A stretch of DNA of 64,000 nucleotides from Sulfitobacter sp. D7. Its GTDB lineage: Bacteria > Pseudomonadota > Alphaproteobacteria > Rhodobacterales > Rhodobacteraceae. Positions 35,128 to 43,611 of the stretch are shown piece by piece. The notes under the pieces were generated by a model. That model was not told where the DNA came from. It made no database searches and saw only the letters and a list, made by a program, of their open reading frames with translations. The stretch spans positions 744,001 through 808,000 of the forward strand of contig NZ_CP020694.1 in the NCBI RefSeq assembly GCF_003611275.1, written 5' to 3'. A program made the translations under genes and the position numbers. How positions within the stretch are numbered: position 1 is the first letter of the stretch; each line of letters opens with the position of its first letter.

Positions 35128-35149
35128 TGTGTTGGCTGGGATGGTAGGA
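35128..35149. repeat. Right att site, overlapping the tRNA-Gln 3' end
   Basis: Exact 22-bp direct repeat of 9152-9173. It covers the last 17 nt of tRNA-Gln (35133-35149) and 5 nt beyond. Integration here keeps the tRNA whole. Confidence 0.88.
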
Positions 35150-35207
35150 TTCGAACCTACGGTACACTGTACCAAAAACAGTTGCCTTACCACTTGGCTA
35201 CATCCCA
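35133..35207 (-). tRNA. tRNA-Gln (anticodon TTG)
   Basis: 75 nt on the minus strand with CCA encoded. The acceptor stem TGGGATG pairs with CATCCCA. The anticodon stem ACTGT/ACAGT encloses the loop TTTTGGT, giving anticodon TTG. The T arm is CGTAGG TTCGAATCCTACG-like with the standard TTCGAAT loop. It is complete and serves as the integration target of the island. The integrase gene begins 6 nt past its 3' end on the same strand. Confidence 0.95.
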
Positions 35208-35269
35208 ACACAGGGCGCTAATTAGAGTTCTCTGGCCCGGGGTGCAAGACCCGTTTTTGATAAATTAGC

Positions 35270-36613
35270 CTATTCTTCGGCGGCATCAACGGAGAGCAGG
35301 TCTTTGCTGGGCAATTCGGCGCGTTCCTGCGCGACGATGCGGGTCAGCTCACGCTCGGTTTGGGGGGCAACTGGCTGTGCGGCGGCGGGATTCGCGGGCG
35401 CGCTCGGCGTTTGGGGCGAATCGTGCTGCGCGGTGGGGGACGATTCGCTTTGGGTGATCAGCCGATAGGCGGGAGGCTGTGCGGTGAGGCGCGCCGCGTC
35501 AAAGGCGGCCAGCGTCAGGCGAATCGCTTCGCTGCGCGCCGCGACCAGATCGGTGGTCTCTTGATTGATCCAACCGGCGAATTGCATGTTGATCCAGTGA
35601 TCGGCGACCTCCTCCACCCAAGCGGCGGCTTCGGGGCTGGGCAGGACAAAGGGAAGCCCATTCAACACCTCCAGCGCCAAGTCTCGGGCGCGGGCCAGAT
35701 CGGCGTCGCTGGCCACCGAAAGGGTAAAGGTGAACCGCCGCTCGGCGTTGCGCGAGTAGTTAATGATCCGGCTTTTAAAGACGGTGGCATTGGGAATGCG
35801 CAGATGGTTGCCGTCATAGCTGAGCAAGATCGTGGCGCGGCTGGTCAGGCGGATCACCTTGCCGGTGTCACCGTCAATCTCGACCGTGTCATTGGGGCGG
35901 AACGGCTGGCGGATCGACAGCATGATGGAGGCGATGAAATTCTCGACCGTGTCGCGCACCGCGAAACCGATGGCGAGGCCGACGATCCCCGCCGCGCCAA
36001 GGATGCCCGACAGCAGCGCGGTGGCCCCAAGGATATCCAGCGCCACGACCAAGGCGACAATAATAAAGGCCAACCGGATAATCTGACGGTAGATATCGGC
36101 GATGAAGGCATTGGGGGCGAGCCGCTCCCATGGGTTGCGCAGTCGCGCCAGTGCCAGCCCGCCCACCACGATCAGGGCAAAGACCCCAAGCGCCACCAAG
36201 GCCAGCGGCAGGAAAGCCACGGCTTGCTCCATACGCGCCCTGAAACGGTCCACTGCGGGGTTAAGCCGTTCGGAGACATCGGTGCTTTCCCGGACCTCGT
36301 TGCGGATCGCCACTACGCCTTCGACGCGGCCTGCCAACTCGCTCAACCGTCCGGCGCTGGCGGTGTCGAGCGTGGTACCGCGCAGGGTGACGATGCCCGA
36401 GGACACGGAGACGCCGACCTTCTCAAACCCTTCAAGCTCGCGCAGGATGACGCGGATGCGGTTGGCAATGGCGGCGTCTGCCGTGGCGTTCCCTTCGACG
36501 GCGATGGTGCCTTCGGGCTGGTCGTTGTCCTGCGCCGAGGCGGGGGCCAGCGGCAGGGCAAGAAGCAGAAATAGACACAAGAGCAGGCGGGGCAGGGCAG
36601 GGATCAGGCGCAT
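35270..36613 (-). CDS. BON-domain MscS-type mechanosensitive channel
   Basis: 447 aa. An N-terminal signal peptide (LLLCLFLLLALPLAPASAQ) is followed by a periplasmic BON domain (about residues 35-105, AIANRIRVILRELEGFEKVG). Then come two or three membrane helices, including the pore helix GILGAAGIVGLAIGFAVRDT, and the MscS beta domain (PNDTVEIDGDTGKVIRLTSR). MscS channels release solutes when membrane tension rises. A Pro/Ala/Gln-rich C-terminal tail (about 380-430) is probably disordered. GGAGA precedes the ATG. It is the first core gene right of the tRNA. Confidence 0.9.
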   Translation of the reverse strand: MRLIPALPRLLLCLFLLLALPLAPASAQDNDQPEGTIAVEGNATADAAIANRIRVILRELEGFEKVGVSVSSGIVTLRGTTLDTASAGRLSELAGRVEGVVAIRNEVRESTDVSERLNPAVDRFRARMEQAVAFLPLALVALGVFALIVVGGLALARLRNPWERLAPNAFIADIYRQIIRLAFIIVALVVALDILGATALLSGILGAAGIVGLAIGFAVRDTVENFIASIMLSIRQPFRPNDTVEIDGDTGKVIRLTSRATILLSYDGNHLRIPNATVFKSRIINYSRNAERRFTFTLSVASDADLARARDLALEVLNGLPFVLPSPEAAAWVEEVADHWINMQFAGWINQETTDLVAARSEAIRLTLAAFDAARLTAQPPAYRLITQSESSPTAQHDSPQTPSAPANPAAAQPVAPQTERELTRIVAQERAELPSKDLLSVDAAEE

Positions 36614-36636
36614 GGGGGTCTCCGTCGACGGGCAGG

Positions 36637-36664
36637 GCCACCGCCCCTCGGTGAGGGCGGTGGC
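36637..36664 (-). terminator. GC-rich hairpin between the MDR and MscS genes
   Basis: GCCACCGCCC and GGGCGGTGGC form a perfect 10-bp stem with an 8-nt loop, just after the stop of the minus-strand MDR gene. No T run follows, so it may be a pause or RNA-end-protecting hairpin and not a classic terminator. Confidence 0.4.
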
Positions 36665-36679
36665 TGGTCAATTAGCGCA

Positions 36680-37672
36680 CTACCCCCGACAATCGAGCAG
36701 CACCGCCCCGCTGCGCTGTCCGGCCTCGACCAACGCATGCGCGCGGGCGGCCTCGGAAAGCGGGAGAACCGTATCGACGGGGCAGCGCAGGGCCCCGTCT
36801 TCCAGCGCGTGATGCAGTCGGGTGATCGCCTGTTCGCGCGGGCCTGCGGGCAGGAGGTAGATCAGGATGATGTCGATGGTCACCGCTTTGAACAGAAGCG
36901 GGTAGAAGGGTAGCGTGGGCGACATTTCCGCCGCCGAGCCATAGGCGGCGATGCGGCCGTTGGGGGCGATGACTTCGGTATCGGTGGTGAGGTTCAGGCC
37001 GAACTCCGTTTCGACGATGGTCTCGACAGGCTTGCCGCCGTTGGCGTCCAAAACGGCGGCGGCGAGATCGGGATCGGCGTAGCTCAGCACCGCATCGGCG
37101 CCGGCCTCGCGGACCAGATCATTGTCGCGCGGGCTGCAGGTGGCAATCACTTTGGCCCCGCCCCATTTCGCCAATTGCACGGCGAGATAGCCTACGGTTC
37201 CGGCACCGCCTTGGATCAGCACCGTCTCCCCGGCCACGCCGCCGCCGCCGAAAACGGCGTGGCAGGCTGTCAGCCCCGGAATGCCAAGCTGTGCGCCGGT
37301 CTCAAAAGAGACGCCTTTGGGCAGCGGCACGGCCTGATGCGCGGGCAGGGTGATCTGCTGTGCCGCCGTGCCAAAGGCGCGTTGCCACTGGGCGTTCCAA
37401 ACCCAGACCTTTTGACCCACACGGGCAGAATCGACGCCCGCACCCACGGCGATGATCTCTCCCGCGCCATCGCTATGGGGAATGACCTGCGGGAAGGGTG
37501 GTTTGGTCACGCCGGGGCGGGTGCCCGCGCGGGCCTTTACGTCCGATGGGTTCACGCCCGAATGGCTCAGCGCCACGCAGACCTCGCCGGGTTGCGGGGC
37601 GGGGCTGTCGATCTCTGACAGACGCAGCACATCTGCGGCGGCTCCGAATTGGTCATAGGTGATGGCTTGCAT
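36680..37672 (-). CDS. MDR-family NADPH:quinone reductase-like enzyme
   Basis: 330 aa from ATG 37672 (GGAGAG upstream). It is a zinc-free medium-chain dehydrogenase: an N-terminal catalytic fold (MQAITYDQFGAAADVLRL, HSGVNPSDVKARAG) and a Rossmann NADPH-binding region GETVLIQGGAGTVGYLAVQL. The cysteine set of zinc alcohol dehydrogenases is missing, as in QOR/crystallin-type reductases. It likely reduces quinones or activated carbonyls with NADPH. It is a single gene upstream of the MscS gene. Confidence 0.88.
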   Translation of the reverse strand: MQAITYDQFGAAADVLRLSEIDSPAPQPGEVCVALSHSGVNPSDVKARAGTRPGVTKPPFPQVIPHSDGAGEIIAVGAGVDSARVGQKVWVWNAQWQRAFGTAAQQITLPAHQAVPLPKGVSFETGAQLGIPGLTACHAVFGGGGVAGETVLIQGGAGTVGYLAVQLAKWGGAKVIATCSPRDNDLVREAGADAVLSYADPDLAAAVLDANGGKPVETIVETEFGLNLTTDTEVIAPNGRIAAYGSAAEMSPTLPFYPLLFKAVTIDIILIYLLPAGPREQAITRLHHALEDGALRCPVDTVLPLSEAARAHALVEAGQRSGAVLLDCRG

Positions 37673-37749
37673 GGCGCTCTCTCCGGCTTGAATTTTGCCG
37701 GCAGAGTGGCGCAAGCGCCGGGATCATGCAATTGGCCTGAAAGGCGGTG

Positions 37750-38259
37750 TTATTCGCGCAGCTCCTTGGGGCCAACACCCCAAAGCCGCACTTTGGGGGC
37801 CCAGCCGGTAAAGCCGCCCGAACGCAACTCGCACCATTCAAGCGTGCATTCGCCCAAGCGCGCCACCACGCCCAGTTCCAACCGCGCCACCACGGCGGCC
37901 TTTGGGTCGGGGTTGACGTGAAGCTGCAGCATGTCTTGTTCGACCAAGACAGTGCGGGTGCCCGACAAAAGCGAGTAATGCACCCAGCCGCCCATGCCAT
38001 CGCGGTCTTCGACCCGGCGCCAGTGGCCATGTTCGGCGGTGATCCTGAGCGGCAGGTCGCGGCGTTTGTACACCCAGTCGATCCGGTGCGACAGCGACGG
38101 GCCGCGGCGGACGTTGCCCTCTGAGGCTTTCATCGAAACGAAACGGGGGAGGGGCAGGTTGGTGACCTGTCCGCGCGCCTCTTGTGCGACGCCGGAGGTC
38201 GCCTGCGCCAAAAGCAGCGCGCCCACCATCAGGGCACTGCGAAGGAAAGCGGTTATCAT
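37750..38259 (-). CDS. Exported SH3-domain protein
   Basis: 169 aa from ATG 38259. A signal peptide (FLRSALMVGALLLAQATSGV, cleaved near AQA/VAQ) is followed by two bacterial SH3-like repeats: ASEGNVRRGPSLSHRIDWVY with WRRVEDRDGMGGWVHYSLLS, and a second with LHVNPDPKAAVVARLELGVV and GFTGWAPKVRLWGV. Such proteins work in the periplasm, often in cell-wall binding. It is divergent from the 2-hydroxyacid dehydrogenase at 38415. Confidence 0.85.
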   Translation of the reverse strand: MITAFLRSALMVGALLLAQATSGVAQEARGQVTNLPLPRFVSMKASEGNVRRGPSLSHRIDWVYKRRDLPLRITAEHGHWRRVEDRDGMGGWVHYSLLSGTRTVLVEQDMLQLHVNPDPKAAVVARLELGVVARLGECTLEWCELRSGGFTGWAPKVRLWGVGPKELRE

Positions 38260-38414
38260 GGAATTGCCTGCTATGCGGTTCACTGCTGTGGGTCGGTGCT
38301 GTGCAAATCTGCGGGTTATTGTTGCTCTTTTTCCGGCGCGAGTTCTTGTGCCTCGTCGCTGCATGAGACACCATGCCTGTGAAACGAGGCGACGCCAAGA
38401 CCGGGAGAGCAGGC

Positions 38415-39401
38415 ATGTCAAAGAAGCGGTTGAGTGTTGTAGTGACGCGACGGTTGCCAGAGGCGGTGGAAACACGGCTGTCAGAGCTGTTTGACGTGAC
38501 CCTACGCGAAGATGACAAGCCCATGACCCGCGAGGAATTGGGCGCGGCGATGCGCCAAGCGGATGTGCTGGTGCCGACGATCACGGATGAAATCGACGCG
38601 CCGCTGATCACGCAGGCGGGCGAGCGGCTGAAACTGATCGCGAATTACGGGGCGGGGGTCGATCATATCGACGTGGCCACCGCGCGCCAGCGCGGCGTGC
38701 TGGTGTCGAACACCCCCGGGGTTCTGACCGATGATACCGCCGATATGACCATGGCGCTGATCTTGGCCGTGACCCGCCGCATGCCCGAGGGCATGGCGGT
38801 GATGCAATCGGGCAATTGGGACGGCTGGGCGCCCACCGCGCTGATGGGCGGACGCGTGGGCGGACGGCGTTTGGGCATTTTGGGCATGGGCCGGATCGGT
38901 CAGGCCGTGGCGCGCCGCGCGCGGGCCTTTGGCATGCAGGTGCATTACCACAATCGCAAACGCCTGCGTGAAGAGGTCGAAAGCGCCTTGGAGGCGACCT
39001 ATTGGGACAGCCTTGATCAGATGGTCAGCCGGATGGACGTGATCAGCATCAACTGCCCCCATACGCCCAGTACCTTTCATCTGATGAACGCCCGCCGTTT
39101 GGGGCTGATGAAGCCCGACGCGGTGATCGTGAACACCTCCCGCGGGGAGGTGATCGACGAGAACGCCCTGACGCGGATGCTCCGTGCGGGTGACATCAAA
39201 GGCGCGGGGCTGGATGTTTATGAGCATGGGCGGGAGATTAATCCCCGTCTGCGCGAGTTGAAAAACGTCGTGCTGCTGCCGCATATGGGGTCGGCCACAC
39301 TCGAAGGCCGGATCGAGATGGGCGAGAAGGTCTTGATCAATATCAAAACCTTCGATGACGGCCACCGGCCGCCAGATCAGGTTGTGCCCTCCATGCTGTA
39401 A
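38415..39401 (+). CDS. D-2-hydroxyacid dehydrogenase, glyoxylate-reductase type
   Basis: 328 aa from ATG 38415 (GGGAGA upstream). NAD(P)-dependent D-isomer-specific family. The nucleotide-binding loop is LGILGMGRIGQAVARRARAF. Catalytic Arg is in VNTSRGEVID, Glu in GAGLDVYEHG and His in LLPHMGSAT, all in the right order. It interconverts 2-oxo acids such as glyoxylate or hydroxypyruvate with D-2-hydroxy acids. The exact substrate is not readable. It is followed, about 100 nt on, by an FAD-linked 2-hydroxyacid oxidase, so the two may share glycolate or D-lactate metabolism. Confidence 0.9.
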   Translation: MSKKRLSVVVTRRLPEAVETRLSELFDVTLREDDKPMTREELGAAMRQADVLVPTITDEIDAPLITQAGERLKLIANYGAGVDHIDVATARQRGVLVSNTPGVLTDDTADMTMALILAVTRRMPEGMAVMQSGNWDGWAPTALMGGRVGGRRLGILGMGRIGQAVARRARAFGMQVHYHNRKRLREEVESALEATYWDSLDQMVSRMDVISINCPHTPSTFHLMNARRLGLMKPDAVIVNTSRGEVIDENALTRMLRAGDIKGAGLDVYEHGREINPRLRELKNVVLLPHMGSATLEGRIEMGEKVLINIKTFDDGHRPPDQVVPSML

Positions 39402-39502
39402 GCCCGCAGGAGCGGCGGACTGGCGGCTATTGAAGGAACGTATTTTCGCAGTTGCGTCCGCAGGCATTCCAGCGGCGCACAGACGCTGTTGGGAGATGAA
39501 AA

Positions 39503-40906
39503 TTGACGAAGATCGCAGAACTGCAGCGCAATGAGGCGGGCATTGCCGCAGCGTTAGATGAATTGGCACAAGCCTTTGGGCCCAATCTGCTGACCGGCCA
39601 AGCCATTCGCGAACAGCATGGCCACACCACCACATGGATCGAGACGCAGGCCCCCGACGGGGTGGTCATGGCGCGCTCGACCGACGATGTGGCGCAGGCG
39701 GTGCGTATTTGTGCCGCGCATCGGGTGCCGGTGATTGCCTTCGGCACGGGCACCTCGCTCGAAGGACATGTGAACGCGCCGGCGGGCGGGATTTGCATTG
39801 ATGTCATGCAGATGGACCGGGTGCTTGAGGTGAACGCGGGCGATCTGGATTGCCGGGTGCAACCCGGCGTGACCCGCGAGGCGTTGAACACCCATTTGCG
39901 CGATCAGGGGCTGTTTTTCCCGATTGATCCCGGTGCCAATGCCTCGCTTGGGGGGATGACCGCGACGCGGGCCAGCGGCACCAATGCGGTGCGCTATGGC
40001 ACGATGAAAGACAATGTGCTGAGCCTTGAGGTGGTGATGGCCGATGGCCGGGTGATCCGCACCGGCGGCCGGGCGCGGAAATCCTCGGCGGGGTATGATT
40101 TGACCCGGCTGATGGTCGGCTCGGAGGGGACGCTGGGGATCATCACTGAGATCACGCTGCGTTTGCAGGGCATTCCCGAGGCGATCTCCTCGGCGCGCTG
40201 TTCTTTCCCGACGGTGCAGGCGGCCTGTGAGACGGTGATGGCGGTCATCCAATATGGGCTCCCCGTGGCGCGGATTGAGCTTTTGGACGCCGATGTGGTG
40301 AAGGCCGTGAACGCCTATTCCAAGCTGACGTTACCTGAAACCCCGCTTTTGTTGTTGGAATTCCACGGCTCTGACGCAGGGGTTGTCGAACAGGCGGAAA
40401 CCTTTGGCATGTTGGCCGAAGAATTTGGCGGCACCGGCTATGCGGCGACCACAACCCCTGAAGAGCGCAACAAACTGTGGCAGGCGCGGCATGACGGCTA
40501 TTGGGCCGTTCTGGCGCTGCGACCGGGGTGCAAGGCCGTGGCGACGGATGTCTGCGTGCCGATCTCCCGGTTGGCCGATGCCGTGGTCGCGGCACAGGCG
40601 CGGGCGGAGGAGTTGAAGCTGATCGCGCCCATCGTGGGCCACGCAGGCGACGGGAACTTCCATGCATCGCTGTTGATCGACATGGACGACGCCGATGAGG
40701 TGGCGCGGGGCGAGGCGTTTGTGAGCTGGCTGGCGGAATTGGCGATCTCTATGGATGGGACATGCACCGGCGAACATGGGATCGGGCAGGGCAAGCGGGC
40801 CTATCTGGGCAAGGAATTGGGCGCTGCGGTGGATGTGATGGCGACGCTCAAGGCGGCGCTGGATCCGGATAATATTTTGAACCCGGGGAAGATCTTGCCG
40901 GGGTGA
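39503..40906 (+). CDS. FAD-linked D-2-hydroxyacid dehydrogenase (D-lactate/glycolate oxidase type)
   Basis: 467 aa, start codon TTG at 39503 with GGGAG about 8 nt upstream; the nearby ATG at 39496 is out of frame. The PCMH-type FAD-binding domain is clear (PVIAFGTGTSLEGHVNAPAG, DPGANASLGGMTATRASGTN). The C-terminal region has VGHAGDGNFHASLLID, which carries the metal and substrate histidines, and TGEHGIGQGKRAYL. The family oxidises D-lactate, glycolate or D-2-hydroxyglutarate and passes electrons to quinone or cytochrome c. The substrate here is undecided. Confidence 0.9.
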   Translation: MTKIAELQRNEAGIAAALDELAQAFGPNLLTGQAIREQHGHTTTWIETQAPDGVVMARSTDDVAQAVRICAAHRVPVIAFGTGTSLEGHVNAPAGGICIDVMQMDRVLEVNAGDLDCRVQPGVTREALNTHLRDQGLFFPIDPGANASLGGMTATRASGTNAVRYGTMKDNVLSLEVVMADGRVIRTGGRARKSSAGYDLTRLMVGSEGTLGIITEITLRLQGIPEAISSARCSFPTVQAACETVMAVIQYGLPVARIELLDADVVKAVNAYSKLTLPETPLLLLEFHGSDAGVVEQAETFGMLAEEFGGTGYAATTTPEERNKLWQARHDGYWAVLALRPGCKAVATDVCVPISRLADAVVAAQARAEELKLIAPIVGHAGDGNFHASLLIDMDDADEVARGEAFVSWLAELAISMDGTCTGEHGIGQGKRAYLGKELGAAVDVMATLKAALDPDNILNPGKILPG

Positions 40907-41118
40907 GATGGGGGGGCCTGCCCTGATGTTGTGCGGCGGGAAATGTGGTGCACGGTATTTGTAAAAGGATGAAGTTGGGGTGGCGGTGCTCTGACGCGGG
41001 ATTGGCGCGTATGGTGAGGGGGTAAGGTCGGTTTTTGGCCATGTTGGGTCGGCTGGTGCCTGCGGTCTCTTGCCCTGCTGCGTACAACGGGGTGAGCCTA
41101 GGGCAGAGGGATTGGCAG

Positions 41119-43611
41119 ATGAAAACGCAAGTCAAAGCATTGGTTGTCGGGGGCGGCGCGGTTGGCACGTCGATTGCTTATCATCTGGCGAAGGCGGGTT
41201 GGGATGATGTAATGCTGTTGGAGCGGGACGAGTTGACCTCGGGCTCGACCTGGCATGCGGCGGGGCTGCTGCCGTTGTTCAACATGTCTTTTGCGACGAC
41301 GCATATTCATCAGTACTCGGTCGAGTTTTATAAGACCTTGGAGGCTGAGACCGGGTTGAATGCTGGTTTTGCCGTGGTGGGCAATCTGCGGATGGCTCAG
41401 ACCGATGCGCGGATGGATGAGTATATGCTCTATGCCTCGACCGCGGAGACCTGCGGCGTGCCGTATGAATGGCTCACCCCGGATGAGATCAAGGCGAAGT
41501 GGCCGTTGATTGAGACATCGGATTTGAAGGGTGCGCTTTATCACCAGACCGACGGGTATATTAACCCCGCCGATGTGACGATGGCGATGGCCAAGGGCGC
41601 GCGGCAGCATGGGGTTTCGATTGAGCGCAAGTGGCAGGCGGATGCGTTTGACTGGAATGGTACCCATTGGGAAGTGACCTGCACCAAGATGGTGGAGAAG
41701 GGCGGCAACCTTGTCGCCAGTGATGAGCAGATCGTTGTTACCGCCGAACATGTGGTCACGGCCAGTGGCAACCACGCGCAGCGCACCGCGCGGATGTTGG
41801 GGATCAAGATGCCCGCGATTCCCGTGGAACATCAGTTCATTGTCATGGACCGCGATCCGGCGCTGGTTGATTACCGTGCGGCGGGGCATGGCGAGCATCC
41901 GGTGATTCGGGATGCCGATGCGCAGAGCTATGTGCGTGAGGAACGGGGCGGCTGGATTCTCGGCGTCTATGAGAAGAACGCCCCGGCGCGGTTTGAATAT
42001 GGGGTGCCGGACAGTTTCCGGGCTGATCTGTTCCAGCTCGATCTGGAGCGGATCGAAGATCAGTATATGGCGATGAACCACCGTATCCCCTCGGCTGAGA
42101 ATTGCGGGTTGAAGGACGATTTCAACGGGCCGATTTGTTATACGCCGGATGGTAATCCGCTGGTCGGCCCTGCGCCGGGCTTGCGCAACATGTGGTTGGC
42201 GGAAGGGTTTTCGTTTGGGATCACGGCGGCGGGGGGCACGGGGTATTATTTGGCGCAGATGATGGTTGAGGGCGAGGCCGAGATCGATATGGCGAGCCTT
42301 GATCCGAAACGCTACGGCGATTGGATGACCACGGAATATGCCGCGCGGAAGAATGAGGAAGCCTACGACCACGTGTATATTCTGCACCATCCGGATGAGG
42401 AACGTCCGGCCTGTCGGCCGCTGCGGACCTCTCCGGCATATGATCGGCAGGCGGCGCGGGGGGCGCAGTTTGGGCAGGTGAATGGCTGGGAGCGGCCGAA
42501 TTATTTTGCGCCCGAAGGGTTTAGCGACCATGACAGCCGATCCTTTCGGCGCGGGGGCTGGTGGCAGCACGCGGTGGACGAGGCGAAATCCATCCGCGAA
42601 GGGGTGGGCTTGATTGACGCCACGGCCTTTACTAAGCATCTGGTGCGCGGGCCGGGGGCGACGGCTTTTTTGGATGGGTTTACCTGTAACAAGCTGCCCT
42701 CGGTGGGGCGGATTAACCTGACCTATGCGCTGACGGGGGCAGGGACGACGCGGACGGAATATACCATCGTGCGGCTGGCGCAGGACGAATATTACCTTGT
42801 CTCGGCGGGCGCGTGGAGCGCCTATGACAGCGATTACCTGCGCAAGGCGATTGCCGACAAGATGCCCGAGGTGGGTTATGTCGAATGTCATGACGTGACC
42901 ACGCAGTGGGGAGTTTTTGCGATTGCTGGGCCGAAGTCGCGTGATGTGCTGCGGGATTTGGTGCGGGATGCAGATCCCGAAACGGTGCTGAGCAACAAGC
43001 GGTTCCCCTGGCTGACCATGCGCAACATCGAGTTGGGGATGGTGCCGGTGCGGGCGATCCGGGTGGCCTATACCGGGGAGCTCGGTTGGGAATTGCATCA
43101 TCCGATTGAGATGCAGAACCATTTGTTTGATCAGTTGGAAAAGGCGGGCGCGCCGCATGGCATGAAGCTGGTTGGCGCGCGGGCGCAGAACTGGCTGAGG
43201 CAAGAGAAGAGCTATCGCGCCTTTGGCAATGAGTTGGGCCGGGATGCGACGCCGTTGGAGGCGGATTTGCCGCGCTTTGTGGATCTGAATAAAGAGTTTC
43301 ACGGGAAGCAGGCGATGCTCGATCACGGCATTCGCGTGAAATGCGTGACGGTTCTGATCGACGGGCCGGAGGATGCGGACCCTTGGGGGCGTGAGGTGCT
43401 TTACAGTGGCGCGCGGCGCACCGGGCGGCTGACCTCGGGTGGCTATTCGGTTGCATTCGGCAAGAGCATCGGCATGGGCTATGTGCAACTGCAAGACGCG
43501 GTGGTAGGCACGAAGCTGAAGGTAAAGATGCTTGATCAATTGTGGGAGGCCGAGGTGGTCGAAGACAGTCCCTATGATCCGAAGAACCAGCGCATCCGGG
43601 CGGACGGTTGA
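41119..43611 (+). CDS. Dimethylglycine/sarcosine dehydrogenase-type FAD oxidase with GcvT domain
   Basis: 830 aa from ATG 41119 (AGAGGGA upstream). The N-terminal FAD domain has GGGAVGTSIAYHLAKAGWDD and the flavin-attachment-type motif SGSTWHAAGLLP. The C-terminal half is a GcvT-like aminomethyl-transfer domain (AITGPKSRDVLRDL-like IAGPKSRDVL, YTGELGWELHHPIE, QEKSYRAFGNELGRDATPLE). Enzymes of this build demethylate dimethylglycine or sarcosine and pass the one-carbon unit to tetrahydrofolate. Roseobacters use them on choline and betaine breakdown products. Exact substrate unproven. The stop overlaps the next gene's TTG start. Confidence 0.85.
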   Translation: MKTQVKALVVGGGAVGTSIAYHLAKAGWDDVMLLERDELTSGSTWHAAGLLPLFNMSFATTHIHQYSVEFYKTLEAETGLNAGFAVVGNLRMAQTDARMDEYMLYASTAETCGVPYEWLTPDEIKAKWPLIETSDLKGALYHQTDGYINPADVTMAMAKGARQHGVSIERKWQADAFDWNGTHWEVTCTKMVEKGGNLVASDEQIVVTAEHVVTASGNHAQRTARMLGIKMPAIPVEHQFIVMDRDPALVDYRAAGHGEHPVIRDADAQSYVREERGGWILGVYEKNAPARFEYGVPDSFRADLFQLDLERIEDQYMAMNHRIPSAENCGLKDDFNGPICYTPDGNPLVGPAPGLRNMWLAEGFSFGITAAGGTGYYLAQMMVEGEAEIDMASLDPKRYGDWMTTEYAARKNEEAYDHVYILHHPDEERPACRPLRTSPAYDRQAARGAQFGQVNGWERPNYFAPEGFSDHDSRSFRRGGWWQHAVDEAKSIREGVGLIDATAFTKHLVRGPGATAFLDGFTCNKLPSVGRINLTYALTGAGTTRTEYTIVRLAQDEYYLVSAGAWSAYDSDYLRKAIADKMPEVGYVECHDVTTQWGVFAIAGPKSRDVLRDLVRDADPETVLSNKRFPWLTMRNIELGMVPVRAIRVAYTGELGWELHHPIEMQNHLFDQLEKAGAPHGMKLVGARAQNWLRQEKSYRAFGNELGRDATPLEADLPRFVDLNKEFHGKQAMLDHGIRVKCVTVLIDGPEDADPWGREVLYSGARRTGRLTSGGYSVAFGKSIGMGYVQLQDAVVGTKLKVKMLDQLWEAEVVEDSPYDPKNQRIRADG

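Larger units (their letters stand above)
9152..35149. mobile_element. 26-kb genomic island integrated at tRNA-Gln(UUG)
   Basis: The segment is bracketed by an exact 22-bp direct repeat, with the intact tRNA-Gln at the right end and a tyrosine recombinase starting 2 nt inside that end and reading inward. Contents are a mosaic: exonuclease, decayed IS3 element, furoate-type catabolic operon, HPP protein, transporter, pseudogenes, a second recombinase pair, a KAP-NTPase fragment and a KfrA-like protein. Boundaries and integrase position are seen in the sequence. Mobility is inferred. Decayed genes suggest it is old or built by successive insertions. No conjugation genes are present, so any movement would need help from elsewhere. 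Confidence 0.8.

Noticed and set aside
35360..36574. 404-aa plus-strand open frame
   Set aside because: Antisense shadow of the BON-MscS gene, with low-complexity Gly/Gln/Asp/Arg text and no domain.
38502..39635. 377-aa minus-strand open frame
   Set aside because: Antisense to the 2-hydroxyacid dehydrogenase, without motifs or a start signal.
41098..43539. 813-aa open frame on the minus strand
   Set aside because: It is entirely antisense to the well-supported GcvT-type oxidase. Its composition (Arg, His, Pro, Leu rich, no motifs) is typical of a shadow frame in GC-rich DNA.
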